Below, piece after piece: positions 7,836 to 15,492 of a DNA stretch of 64,000 bases. The notes under the pieces were generated by a model. It saw only the letters and a program-made list of their open reading frames with translations. It ran no database searches and was not told the DNA's origin. How positions within the stretch are numbered: position 1 is the stretch's first letter; each line of letters opens with the position of its first letter. Made by a program: the position numbers and the translations under genes. This stretch comes from Hymenobacter armeniacus (GTDB lineage Bacteria; Bacteroidota; Bacteroidia; Cytophagales; Hymenobacteraceae): the NCBI RefSeq assembly GCF_014699055.1, contig NZ_JACXAC010000002.1, forward strand, positions 186,001 to 250,000, in the 5' to 3' direction.

Positions 7836-8652
7836 CACCAGCGCCTGCTGGGCCCAGAGCAAAGAATCCACCGAAAAAATCAGCAAAGAATTCGCCTCCA
7901 TAGCCGACGCCGGCAAGAGCACGCTGGCCTTGTACAACATCTTCGGCTCGGTGCGGGTGGAGGGCTACGCCGGCAACAAAGTGCTGGTAGAAGCCACCAA
8001 AACCATTCGGGCCGACGACGCGGCCACGCTGGAGCAGGGCAAGAAAGAAGCCCAGCTGGGCTTCACCCAGCACGGCGACAGCGTGGTGGTGTACCTGGCC
8101 GGGCCCTACGACTCGCGCCCCCACGACAACCGCGGCAATTGGAACCACCGCGACATTGACTACCGCTACGAGTTCGATTTTGTGGTGAAGGTGCCCTACG
8201 CCATGAACCTGCACGTGAGCACCGTCAACAACGGCTCGATGGAAGTGAAGGACGTAACCGGCCTCTTGCACGTGAACAACGTGAACGGCCCCATCACCCT
8301 CACCAACGTGCGGGGCACCACCCGGGCCCACACCGTGAACGGCAACGTGGACGCCACCTACGCCGCCAACCCGGCCGGGGCCTCGTCCTACCACACCATC
8401 AACGGCAAAATCCGGGTGAAATACCCCGCCAGCCTGGGCGCCAACCTGCACTTCAAAAGCATGCACGGCGAGTTCTACACCGATTTCACCGACGCCGAAA
8501 TCCTGCCTGTGCAAGTCACCAAAAACAAGGAAGGCAAAGGCGGCGGTACCGTGTACAAACTCACCAAAGACACCGCCGTGCGCATTGGCAAAGGCGGCCC
8601 CGATTTCCGATTCGAAACCCTCAACGGCGACGTCACCGTCTCCAAAAACTAG
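7780..8652 (+). CDS. Secreted DUF4097 protein (module A, first)
   Basis: The 290-residue protein has a signal peptide ending near residue 25 (ACWAQ). A repetitive beta-rich domain of the DUF4097 type follows, in which short units such as VSTVNNGSMEV, VNNVNGPITL and HTVNGNVDA recur about every 20 residues, as in a right-handed beta-helix. This family is often encoded beside ECF sigma/anti-sigma pairs, but its function is unknown. The start lies inside the anti-sigma gene in another frame (56-bp overlap), implying translational coupling. An alternative start downstream would remove the signal peptide. Confidence 0.85.
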   Translation: MTKPSFRRSLSSLLLVLSSTSACWAQSKESTEKISKEFASIADAGKSTLALYNIFGSVRVEGYAGNKVLVEATKTIRADDAATLEQGKKEAQLGFTQHGDSVVVYLAGPYDSRPHDNRGNWNHRDIDYRYEFDFVVKVPYAMNLHVSTVNNGSMEVKDVTGLLHVNNVNGPITLTNVRGTTRAHTVNGNVDATYAANPAGASSYHTINGKIRVKYPASLGANLHFKSMHGEFYTDFTDAEILPVQVTKNKEGKGGGTVYKLTKDTAVRIGKGGPDFRFETLNGDVTVSKN

Positions 8653-8669
8653 CTAATCCACCCCTCGCA

Positions 8670-9527
8670 ATGACTATTTCCCTCCAACTATCCCCCGTGC
8701 AAATTGCGCGTCGGCTCGCGCTGGCCTTCCTGCTCGTCGGCAGCGCCCTGGCCAGCCGGGCGCAGGACGACGCCAAGGAAACCCTGACCGTGGCCCTGAC
8801 CTCGCCCGGCAAGCCCGGTACCCTGGAAGTGGGCCTCGTGAACGGCTTCATCCACGTGACCGGCTACGGCGGCAAAGACGTGGTGATTGACGCCAGCGCC
8901 CGCCCGGCCAAAAGCCGCCGCACCCCCGAGCCGCCCACGCCGCCCGGCGGCATGAAGCGCCTCTCGTCGGCAAACGGCCTGAACCTGACCGCCGAGGAAA
9001 AGAACAACCACGTGGAGATTTCCACGCAGTCGCACGCCTACCCCGTCGACCTCACCATCAAGGTGCCGCAGAATTTCTCGCTGCAACTCAGCACTGTGAA
9101 TAACGGCGACATCCTGGTCGAGAACGTGAACGGCCAGCTGGAAGTCTCCAACGTGAACGGCGCCATTCAGCTCACCAACGTGTCGGGCTCAGCCGTGGCC
9201 AACACGGTGAACGGCAACCTCACGGCCACCTTCAAAAGCGTGACCAACGGTGCGCCCATGGCCTTCTCCACCCTCAACGGTAAGGTAGACGTGACCTTCC
9301 CCGCCAATGCCAAGGCCGCGCTGAAAATGAAATCGGAGCGCGGCGAAGTGTACAGCGACTTCGACGTGGCCGTCGACAAGTCGACCCCCAAAGTGACGCG
9401 CACTTCGCAAGGCGGCCTCACCCGCCTCAGCACCGACGACTGGACCTACGGCAAAATCAACGGCGGCGGCGCCGAAGTGATGATGAAAACCTTCAACGGC
9501 AACATCTACCTGCGGAAAGTGAAGTAA
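8670..9527 (+). CDS. Secreted DUF4097 protein (module A, second)
   Basis: The 285-residue product begins with a signal peptide ending about residue 30 (ALASRAQ). It carries the same beta-solenoid pattern as its neighbour, with VSNVNGAIQL, NTVNGNLTA and STLNGKVDV as successive turns. It lies only 17 bp after the previous stop, so the four genes from 6367 form one operon. The hairpin-forming repeat at 9548 comes next and may end the transcript. Sequence divergence from the first DUF4097 protein is large enough to suggest an old duplication. Confidence 0.85.
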   Translation: MTISLQLSPVQIARRLALAFLLVGSALASRAQDDAKETLTVALTSPGKPGTLEVGLVNGFIHVTGYGGKDVVIDASARPAKSRRTPEPPTPPGGMKRLSSANGLNLTAEEKNNHVEISTQSHAYPVDLTIKVPQNFSLQLSTVNNGDILVENVNGQLEVSNVNGAIQLTNVSGSAVANTVNGNLTATFKSVTNGAPMAFSTLNGKVDVTFPANAKAALKMKSERGEVYSDFDVAVDKSTPKVTRTSQGGLTRLSTDDWTYGKINGGGAEVMMKTFNGNIYLRKVK

Positions 9528-9547
9528 GGGCGGCGTATTGCTTAAAA

Positions 9548-9643
9548 GGCCGTCATGCTGAGCGCAGTCGCAGCATCTCTACCGCGCAAGTAGCTAGTTA
9601 CTACTGCACGCGAGATGCTTCGACTTCGCTCAGCATGACGGCC
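9548..9643. repeat. Dispersed intergenic palindrome, copy 2 (long form)
   Basis: Arms 9548-9579 and 9612-9643 are 32 bp with two mismatches around a 32-bp centre. The element lies between converging genes, 20 bp after the DUF4097 stop. Confidence 0.88.
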
Positions 9644-9666
9644 TCTTGGTTTTCTATTCTAACGTC

Positions 9667-11907
9667 TTACCGCACCACCACGCGGGTAGTGGCGCCGTCG
9701 GTGGCGCGCAGCACGTAGAGGCCGGCGGCTAGGCCGCGCACGTCCAGGTGGTCGGTGGCGGTGGGCAGCTGGCGCACGGCGCGGCCCAGGCCATCGAGCA
9801 AGGCGCCGGCCACGGGGCGGCTCAGGCGCACGGCGGCGCCGGGCGCGGCAGGGTTGGGAAAGCAGTGCAGCGCTTCGGGGGCCGGGGCGCCGTTTTTGGC
9901 GCTCGTGACCACGCCGCGCAGGCCAACCTGGTACACGGCCACGGTGCTGCTGATTTCGTTGGCCAGCAGCAGGAGCGGGGCGCCGGTGGGGCTGTTGGCG
10001 GCCGAAACGAAGACGATGCCTTCGGGGCCCAGGTCGCCGGTGCCGGCGGTCAGGCTGCGGTTGTTGAGGTACTGCACCACGCGCGGGTTGGCGGGGTCGT
10101 TCACGTTCAGCACCACCACGCCGCCCACGCGCTCCATGCTCACGAAGGCATAGGTGGTGTCGCGAATCGTGCCAATGGTCACGCCCTCGGGCTCGGGGCC
10201 TTTGTCGTCGGAGCGGTTTTTCCGGGTGGGCGTGCCGGTGGTGTTGCTGGCGTTGAAGAGGCTGCCGAAGGCGGCATCGGTGCTGGTCACGCGCTCCAAC
10301 AGGTCGCCGCTGTCGTGCACCAGCGCGCCGGTGCTGGCATTCAGAATGCTGAACGAGCGGCCGCCCAAGGCATAAATCTGGTCGAAGTCGCCGTCGCCGT
10401 CGGTGTCGCCCAGTTTGTTGGTCACGTTGAGGCGGCCCAGGGCGCTGCTGTTTTTCAGCACTGCGGCCTGTGGGAAGGCGGTGGGGTCGAGCACGTAGGC
10501 GGCATCGCCGAGGCGGTTGATTTCGTTCAGGCCGGTGTACTCGCGCGAGTCGCCCTCGTTGGCCGTGATGAGGTAGCGGCCGCCGCCCAGGCTGGCCGGC
10601 AACTCAAACGAGGCCAGGGCGTCGGGCTGGCGCATGCCGCGCACCGGCCAGTTGGCCATCAAAATGTCCGCGGCCTGGTCCGAGGCATCGAAGCTGAAAC
10701 CGGGCTGGGTGTAGTCCTGGTAGCCCACCGAGCGCAGGCTGGTGAACTGCAGCGTGGCCAGGTCGAGCGTGGCAATGGCGTTGTTTTCCTGCAAGCCGAT
10801 GTAGGCCGTCTGCGAGTTGGCCGACACGGCCACGTACTCGGGCTCGAAGTCCTGCGCCACGCTGCTGGGCGCGCTCGCCGGCCCGCCGTAGATGCGAATG
10901 CCGGCTGCCCGCAACGTGGCGGCCTGCGTGTTGTAGGCGCTAAAGTCCAGGGTGGTGACGCGGGCCTGCGTGACGGCCGCGATGCCGCCGGTCATGTCCA
11001 CCACCGATACCGAACCCAGCGGGTCGAGGGTGTACGCGGCATTGGGCTCACCTTCGTTGGCCGTGATGACGTAGTGGCCGTCGGGCGAGAAGGTTATCAT
11101 GTCGGGCATGGCGCCCACGGTCACCTGCTTGATGAACGTGCCATTTTGGTCAAAAAACACGATGCTGCCGTTTTGCTGCGGCGCCGTGTTCTCGATGGCG
11201 CAGGCCACCAGCCCGTTGCGCACGGCCACCGAGTTGATGTTGCCATACGGCAGGATGTTGATGGAGGCCACCGGCGTGAGCATGCCCGGCGTGGCGAAAT
11301 TCAGGATGTCGAGCTTGCCGCCCACCGAGTTGGCCACGTACAGGCGCTGCGTGCTGGGGTCGTGGGCCACAATTTCGGCCGAGTTGATTTGGGTGCTGCC
11401 GCTGAAGGCCGTGCCGTTTTGGTAGCTGCCCAGCAGGTTGAGGCGTAGCGTGTTGGTGCGGGCAGGCGCTTGGGTGTCGTTGTCTTTGAGGTAGACCAGA
11501 AACTCCGTGGCGCCGGCCGTGAGCGTGGCGTTGCTGGGGTTTTGGAGGCGCACCGTGAAGTACTCGGTGGCTTCGGCCGTGGCGTCGTCGAGCAGGGGCA
11601 GCGTGAGCGTGGCCGTGGTGCTGCCCGGCGCAAACGTGACGGTTTGGGGGCTAGCAAACGTGAAATCGGCCCCCGCCGTGGCCGTGCCCAGCGGCGCCAG
11701 CACCGCTTGCACCGTGCTGGCCGTGGCGTTCGGGTTGCGCAGGCTAAGCGGAATGGATACCGTGCCCGCGCCTTCGGCCACGATGAGCGGCGTGGCGGCA
11801 CCGGTAAAGCCCAGGTCGGGCACGGTTTGCGCCTGGGCGGTATGAGCTAGCGCAAGGGCGAGAGCAGAGGCTGCCAGAAAACGTGAGGCGTAGGAGTGTG
11901 AAAGCAT
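9667..11907 (-). CDS. T9SS-exported choice-of-anchor I protein with a Calx-beta-like domain
   Basis: The 746-residue protein has a signal peptide ending near residue 27 (AQAQT). A Calx-beta-like domain covers about residues 35-145. A long beta-propeller-like region of the choice-of-anchor I type (about 155-670) follows, with ITANEGEPNAAYT, ITANEGDSREY and KGPEPEGVTIGT. The last 70 residues are a type A T9SS sorting domain beginning FPNPAAPG and ending LAAGLYVLRATDG. Related proteins resemble alkaline phosphatase-associated or esterase-like propellers, but no catalytic set is certain here. It should be exported through the type IX system and cleaved at the C-terminal domain. It converges on module A and is divergent from module B. 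Confidence 0.87.
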   Translation of the reverse strand: MLSHSYASRFLAASALALALAHTAQAQTVPDLGFTGAATPLIVAEGAGTVSIPLSLRNPNATASTVQAVLAPLGTATAGADFTFASPQTVTFAPGSTTATLTLPLLDDATAEATEYFTVRLQNPSNATLTAGATEFLVYLKDNDTQAPARTNTLRLNLLGSYQNGTAFSGSTQINSAEIVAHDPSTQRLYVANSVGGKLDILNFATPGMLTPVASINILPYGNINSVAVRNGLVACAIENTAPQQNGSIVFFDQNGTFIKQVTVGAMPDMITFSPDGHYVITANEGEPNAAYTLDPLGSVSVVDMTGGIAAVTQARVTTLDFSAYNTQAATLRAAGIRIYGGPASAPSSVAQDFEPEYVAVSANSQTAYIGLQENNAIATLDLATLQFTSLRSVGYQDYTQPGFSFDASDQAADILMANWPVRGMRQPDALASFELPASLGGGRYLITANEGDSREYTGLNEINRLGDAAYVLDPTAFPQAAVLKNSSALGRLNVTNKLGDTDGDGDFDQIYALGGRSFSILNASTGALVHDSGDLLERVTSTDAAFGSLFNASNTTGTPTRKNRSDDKGPEPEGVTIGTIRDTTYAFVSMERVGGVVVLNVNDPANPRVVQYLNNRSLTAGTGDLGPEGIVFVSAANSPTGAPLLLLANEISSTVAVYQVGLRGVVTSAKNGAPAPEALHCFPNPAAPGAAVRLSRPVAGALLDGLGRAVRQLPTATDHLDVRGLAAGLYVLRATDGATTRVVVR

Positions 11908-12031
11908 GAAAGCAGGCTGAGTGAATAGTCAGCCAAAACTATCGGCGCCTCATTACCTCAACATTACAAGCGAGTTACCGAATTGCGGCGGCCGTGCGGA
12001 AGGCTTGTGCCTAAATTTTTTTGGGCACCTT

Positions 12032-12060
12032 GTAACGAATGGGCCAAGTCCCGGTACTCC
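12032..12060 (+). promoter_or_regulatory. Candidate promoter of the second ECF sigma gene
   Basis: GTAAC at 12032 and GTACTCC at 12054 repeat the arrangement and 22-bp spacing found ahead of the first ECF sigma gene at 6304. The support is comparative only. Confidence 0.3.
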
Positions 12061-12087
12061 TTTCAACTCACCTCCAATACCCCACCC

Positions 12088-12642
12088 GTGACCTCCACGA
12101 GCACGAGCGACGAAGAACTGATGGCGGCCGTGCGCGCCGACGACCTGGACCAACTCGTGCCCTTGTTCGAGCGCTACCACGCGCCCTTGTTCAACTACCT
12201 CACCCGCCTCACCAACGACCGCGAAACCAGCGAAGACCTTACCCAAACCGTGTTCGAGCGCATTCTTAAATACCGCAGCAGCTACCAGCCCAGCCAGCCC
12301 TTCAAGGCCTGGGTGTACCAGATGGCCCGCAACGTGCACGCCGACCACTGGCAGCGCCAACAAAAGCTGCGCGCCGCCGATGCCGACGTGGAAGACGTGG
12401 AGCGCACCGGCGCCCTGCGCGGCGCGGCCTTCTCGCAAATGCGCGTGGCCAACCATCACGACGACCTGCACGAAGCCTTGAACCTGCTGCCCACCCCGCA
12501 GCGCGAAATCCTGGTGCTGAACCGCTTTCAGGGGTTCGGCTACGAGGAAATCGGCCAGCTGCTGGGCTGCACCGCCGAGGCGGCCCGGGTGAAAGCCCAC
12601 CGCGCCCTGCAGGCGTTGCGCAAAATCTATTTCGCCAATTAA
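12088..12642 (+). CDS. ECF-type sigma-70 factor (module B)
   Basis: The 184-residue product from the GTG at 12088 has region 2 with ERYHAPLFNYL and SEDLTQTVFERIL, and region 4 with the pattern PTPQREILVLNRF and a C-terminal helix AARVKAHRALQAL. It is clearly a paralogue of the factor at 6367, with the same length, the same anti-sigma partner type and the same downstream gene family. The extended frame back to 11983 adds residues that do not fit region 2. The anti-sigma ATG follows two bases after the stop. Divergence in region 4 suggests that the two factors recognise at least partly different promoters. Confidence 0.88.
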   Translation: MTSTSTSDEELMAAVRADDLDQLVPLFERYHAPLFNYLTRLTNDRETSEDLTQTVFERILKYRSSYQPSQPFKAWVYQMARNVHADHWQRQQKLRAADADVEDVERTGALRGAAFSQMRVANHHDDLHEALNLLPTPQREILVLNRFQGFGYEEIGQLLGCTAEAARVKAHRALQALRKIYFAN

Positions 12643-12644
12643 TC

Positions 12645-13478
12645 ATGAAAACGCCCGAATTATCTGCCTGCCACGAGCTCGAAGCGCTGCTGCCGGCCTA
12701 CGTCGAGCGTAGCCTGCCCGCCGCCGAGGCCGACCGCGTGGCCGCGCACCTGGCCGCCTGCCCCGCCTGCCAGCTGCAAGTAACCCAGCTCCGCGCCCTC
12801 ACCGACGACCTCGACGCGGCCATGCCCGAAGTGCCCCGCACCGCCCTGCGCGCCAATTTTATGGCCATGCTGGAGCAGCAAAAGCAGCTGCTGACACCCG
12901 ACGCCCCGGTAGCAGCCCCCACGCAGCCCGTAGCCAAGGTGGTGTCGATGTGGCCCACCGCGCTGGCCAACAACTGGATGCGCGTGGCCGCCAGCATCGT
13001 GCTTATCGCCGCCGGCGTGCTGCTGGGCCGCAACCTGAGCTGGAACGGCCGCGGCGCCGACAACGGCGTGGCGGCCAACAGCAACAAGCCGGCCCCGGTG
13101 GAGCTGGCCCAGTCCATGCGCCAGGCCTCGGCCAGCGACCGGATTCAGCTGGTGACCAACACCAGCAAGCAAACCGAGCCCGGCGACCCCACGGTGCAGG
13201 TGCTGCTCAACACCCTCAACTTCGACGCCAACCCCAACGTGCGCCTGGCCGCTTGCGAGGCCCTGTATCGCCTGCGCGAAGACCCGCAGGTGCGCGAAGG
13301 CCTGGTGCATTCGCTGGCCATTCAAACCGACCCCAACGTGCAGATTACGCTGATTGACATGGTGGTGGCCATGCGCGTGCGCCGCGCCGTGCCCCAGCTC
13401 GAAAAGCTTTCCAAGCGCCCCGATGCCTTGCCCGTGGTGCGGGCCCAGGCCGAAGCCGGCATTGGCAAATTGATATAG
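12645..13478 (+). CDS. Anti-sigma factor: zinc finger, one membrane helix, HEAT-like repeats (module B)
   Basis: The 277-residue protein repeats the design of the module A anti-sigma factor. The zinc ligands are Cys9, His35, Cys39 and Cys42. One membrane helix lies at about residues 105-125 (VAASIVLIAAGVLLG). A HEAT-like C-terminal region contains NVRLAACEALYRL and DPQVREGLVHS. It should tether and inhibit the sigma factor encoded just upstream. A linker rich in Asn/Ser/Gln separates membrane helix and repeats. The next gene begins 101 bp downstream, so coupling is looser than in module A. Confidence 0.88.
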   Translation: MKTPELSACHELEALLPAYVERSLPAAEADRVAAHLAACPACQLQVTQLRALTDDLDAAMPEVPRTALRANFMAMLEQQKQLLTPDAPVAAPTQPVAKVVSMWPTALANNWMRVAASIVLIAAGVLLGRNLSWNGRGADNGVAANSNKPAPVELAQSMRQASASDRIQLVTNTSKQTEPGDPTVQVLLNTLNFDANPNVRLAACEALYRLREDPQVREGLVHSLAIQTDPNVQITLIDMVVAMRVRRAVPQLEKLSKRPDALPVVRAQAEAGIGKLI

Positions 13479-13579
13479 ACCCCCTCGTTTTTCTCTCTTT
13501 CTCCGCCCCCTTTTTTCTGCACGCGGCGCCGCTCGTCGGCGCCGCGCTAAGACCTCACTTGCTTAATTTTTTCCTCTAT

Positions 13580-14347
13580 ATGAACAAGTTCATCCTCCTC
13601 GCTCTGACGGGCGCTCTGACGGTCCAGGCGGCCAACGCCCAGGAATACAAAACCAAAATCGGCGGCAAAGACCGCAAAGTCGTGCTCGAAATGCAGGGCA
13701 GCGACATCACCGTGGAAGGCATCAGCGGCGACGAGCTGGTGATAAAAGGCAACGGCTACGAAGAAGCTCCCAAGCGCGCCGAAGGCCTGCGCCCCATCTA
13801 CAACTCGGCCGTCGACAACACCAAAATCGGCCTTTCGGTGACGCAGACCGACAACACGGTGCGCGTTGTGCGGGCGTCGCGCAAGGACGCCAACTACGTG
13901 ATTCAGGTGCCCAAGGGCGTGAGCGTGCAGTACACCCAAACCAACTGGAACGGCGGCGACGTGACGGTGCGCGACATGGCCGGCGACCTGGAACTGAACG
14001 TGAAAAACGGCGACATCAAGCTCTCCAACGTGACCGGCCCCGTGGTGGCCAACACCGTGAGCGGCGACATTCAGGTGCGGTTTGCGCCCATGCGCCAGGG
14101 CCCCAGCTCCATCTCGACGGTGAGCGGCGACGTGGACGTGAGCATGCCCGCCAACACCAAATCCACGCTGCACCTGCGCTCGGTGTCGGGCGAAGTGTAC
14201 ACCGATTTCGACCTGAGCATGGGCAGCAAGGGCGACAACATGCAGCACATCGGCGGCCAGGTGGTGGACGGTACCATCAATGGCGGCGGCAACTCGGTGT
14301 CGCTCAAGACGGTGAGCGGCGACATTTTCGTCCGCAAAGCCAAGTAG
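13580..14347 (+). CDS. Secreted DUF4097 protein (module B, first)
   Basis: Starting at the ATG at 13580, the 255-residue protein has a signal peptide ending in ANAQ near residue 21. A beta-solenoid region follows, with repeated turns such as LNVKNGDIKLSNVTG, NTVSGDIQV and STVSGDVDV. A TTG seven codons upstream is less likely because the ATG directly precedes the charged N region of the signal. The protein is shorter than the module A copies but keeps the family signature XVSGDI. It probably belongs to the module B operon. Confidence 0.85.
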   Translation: MNKFILLALTGALTVQAANAQEYKTKIGGKDRKVVLEMQGSDITVEGISGDELVIKGNGYEEAPKRAEGLRPIYNSAVDNTKIGLSVTQTDNTVRVVRASRKDANYVIQVPKGVSVQYTQTNWNGGDVTVRDMAGDLELNVKNGDIKLSNVTGPVVANTVSGDIQVRFAPMRQGPSSISTVSGDVDVSMPANTKSTLHLRSVSGEVYTDFDLSMGSKGDNMQHIGGQVVDGTINGGGNSVSLKTVSGDIFVRKAK

Positions 14348-14377
14348 CGTCCGGCTCGAGCCGAACCCTGAAACCCG

Positions 14378-14404
14378 GTCATGTTTCGCTGCGCGCTGCA
14401 TGAC
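14378..14404. repeat. Dispersed intergenic palindrome, compact form
   Basis: GTCATG and CATGAC-type ends flank a GCTGCGCGC centre, closely resembling the element at 56484. It lies between the two module B DUF4097 genes. Confidence 0.6.
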
Positions 14405-14466
14405 GCATACACGGCGACAGCTGTACTTCAACTCTCCACCTTCCACTTCTGCAAAAAACCATCACC

Positions 14467-15204
14467 ATGCGCCGCTTCCTGTTCCTTCTCCTCACGTTGC
14501 TGGCCGTGGCCGGCACCCACACCGCGTCCGCCCAGAAAATCATCGAAAAAAGCGTGGACCTGGCCAAAGGCCAGCGCCTGTACCTCAACCTGAAGCAGGG
14601 CAGCAGCATCCGCATTCGGGCGGGCGCCAGCGGCAAAATGACGCTGAAAGCTTCGGTGAGCATCAACCAGAACCGCCTCAACGACGCCCTGCTGCTCGGC
14701 ACCGAGCAAAGCGGCGACGAAGTGAAAGTGACGTCGGAGTTTGATAAGGAGATGCTGCGCAAGGCCCAGCCCGGCGACTGCCCCACCGGCGGCTCGTACT
14801 ACGGCGACACCTACACCTACCGCAGCGATGGCAAGGCCCGCGACGGCGAGAGCTACGGCCAGGTATGCGCCGTGATTGAATACGACATCACGGTGCCGGC
14901 CGGCGTGAGCCTGCGCGTGAGCACCCTCAGCGGCAACATCGACATTGCGGGCCTCACCGGGCCCATCGAGGCCAAGTCGCTGAGCGGTTTTGTGGACGTG
15001 GCCTGGCCCGCCACCCAGGGCGCCGAGCTGGCCCTAAAAACCATCACCGGCGAGGTATACACCGACCAAGACATCGCCTTTTCCTCGGCGCCCCGCAAAA
15101 ACTCCATCGTGGGCTACCAGGTGCGCGGCACGCTGAAGGGCAGCGGCCCACTCGTCAAGCTCGAATCCATCAGCAACGACGTGTATTTCCGCAAGCGGAA
15201 GTAA
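14467..15204 (+). CDS. Secreted DUF4097 protein (module B, second)
   Basis: The 245-residue product has a signal peptide ending in ASAQ near residue 23. DUF4097-type turns follow (STLSGNIDI, KSLSGFVDV, KTITGEVYT). A small insert with two cysteines (near residues 101 and 138) is not seen in the other three copies and could form a disulfide in the periplasm. It follows the first module B copy after 119 bp holding a compact palindrome. Function is unknown, as for the whole family. Confidence 0.83.
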   Translation: MRRFLFLLLTLLAVAGTHTASAQKIIEKSVDLAKGQRLYLNLKQGSSIRIRAGASGKMTLKASVSINQNRLNDALLLGTEQSGDEVKVTSEFDKEMLRKAQPGDCPTGGSYYGDTYTYRSDGKARDGESYGQVCAVIEYDITVPAGVSLRVSTLSGNIDIAGLTGPIEAKSLSGFVDVAWPATQGAELALKTITGEVYTDQDIAFSSAPRKNSIVGYQVRGTLKGSGPLVKLESISNDVYFRKRK

Positions 15205-15492
15205 CCATTCTACACAACGGGAGTTTCCGCGCACAAGAAGACCGGGTTGGTTTTCTCGTGTGGAGAAATATGCTTGATAATCAGATGATTGTGCTGATGG
15301 CCTAAAGCAACGGGCGCGGGGCAACACGAGGGCGCTGGTCTGCAAGCTGGCGTGCCGGTGGTAGTGGCTTCGAAGTGGTTTTTGGTGAGTGAAAACAGCT
15401 CGCAAAGCCCGTCCCGCGCCGTTGTTTTTTCGCTGCACAAGCAACTCCACGGTCGCCGAATGCTCCTTTTTGCCTGCTTTTCCTTCCGTCCT

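Noticed and set aside
9748..11448. 566-residue open frame on the plus strand opposite the choice-of-anchor protein
   Set aside because: Its translation is Gly/Ala/Val/Arg/His-rich with no domain. It is a typical shadow of a GC-rich gene on the other strand.
11983..12087. N-terminal extension of the second ECF sigma factor
   Set aside because: The residues do not match region 2, and the GTG at 12088 gives the same length as the paralogue.
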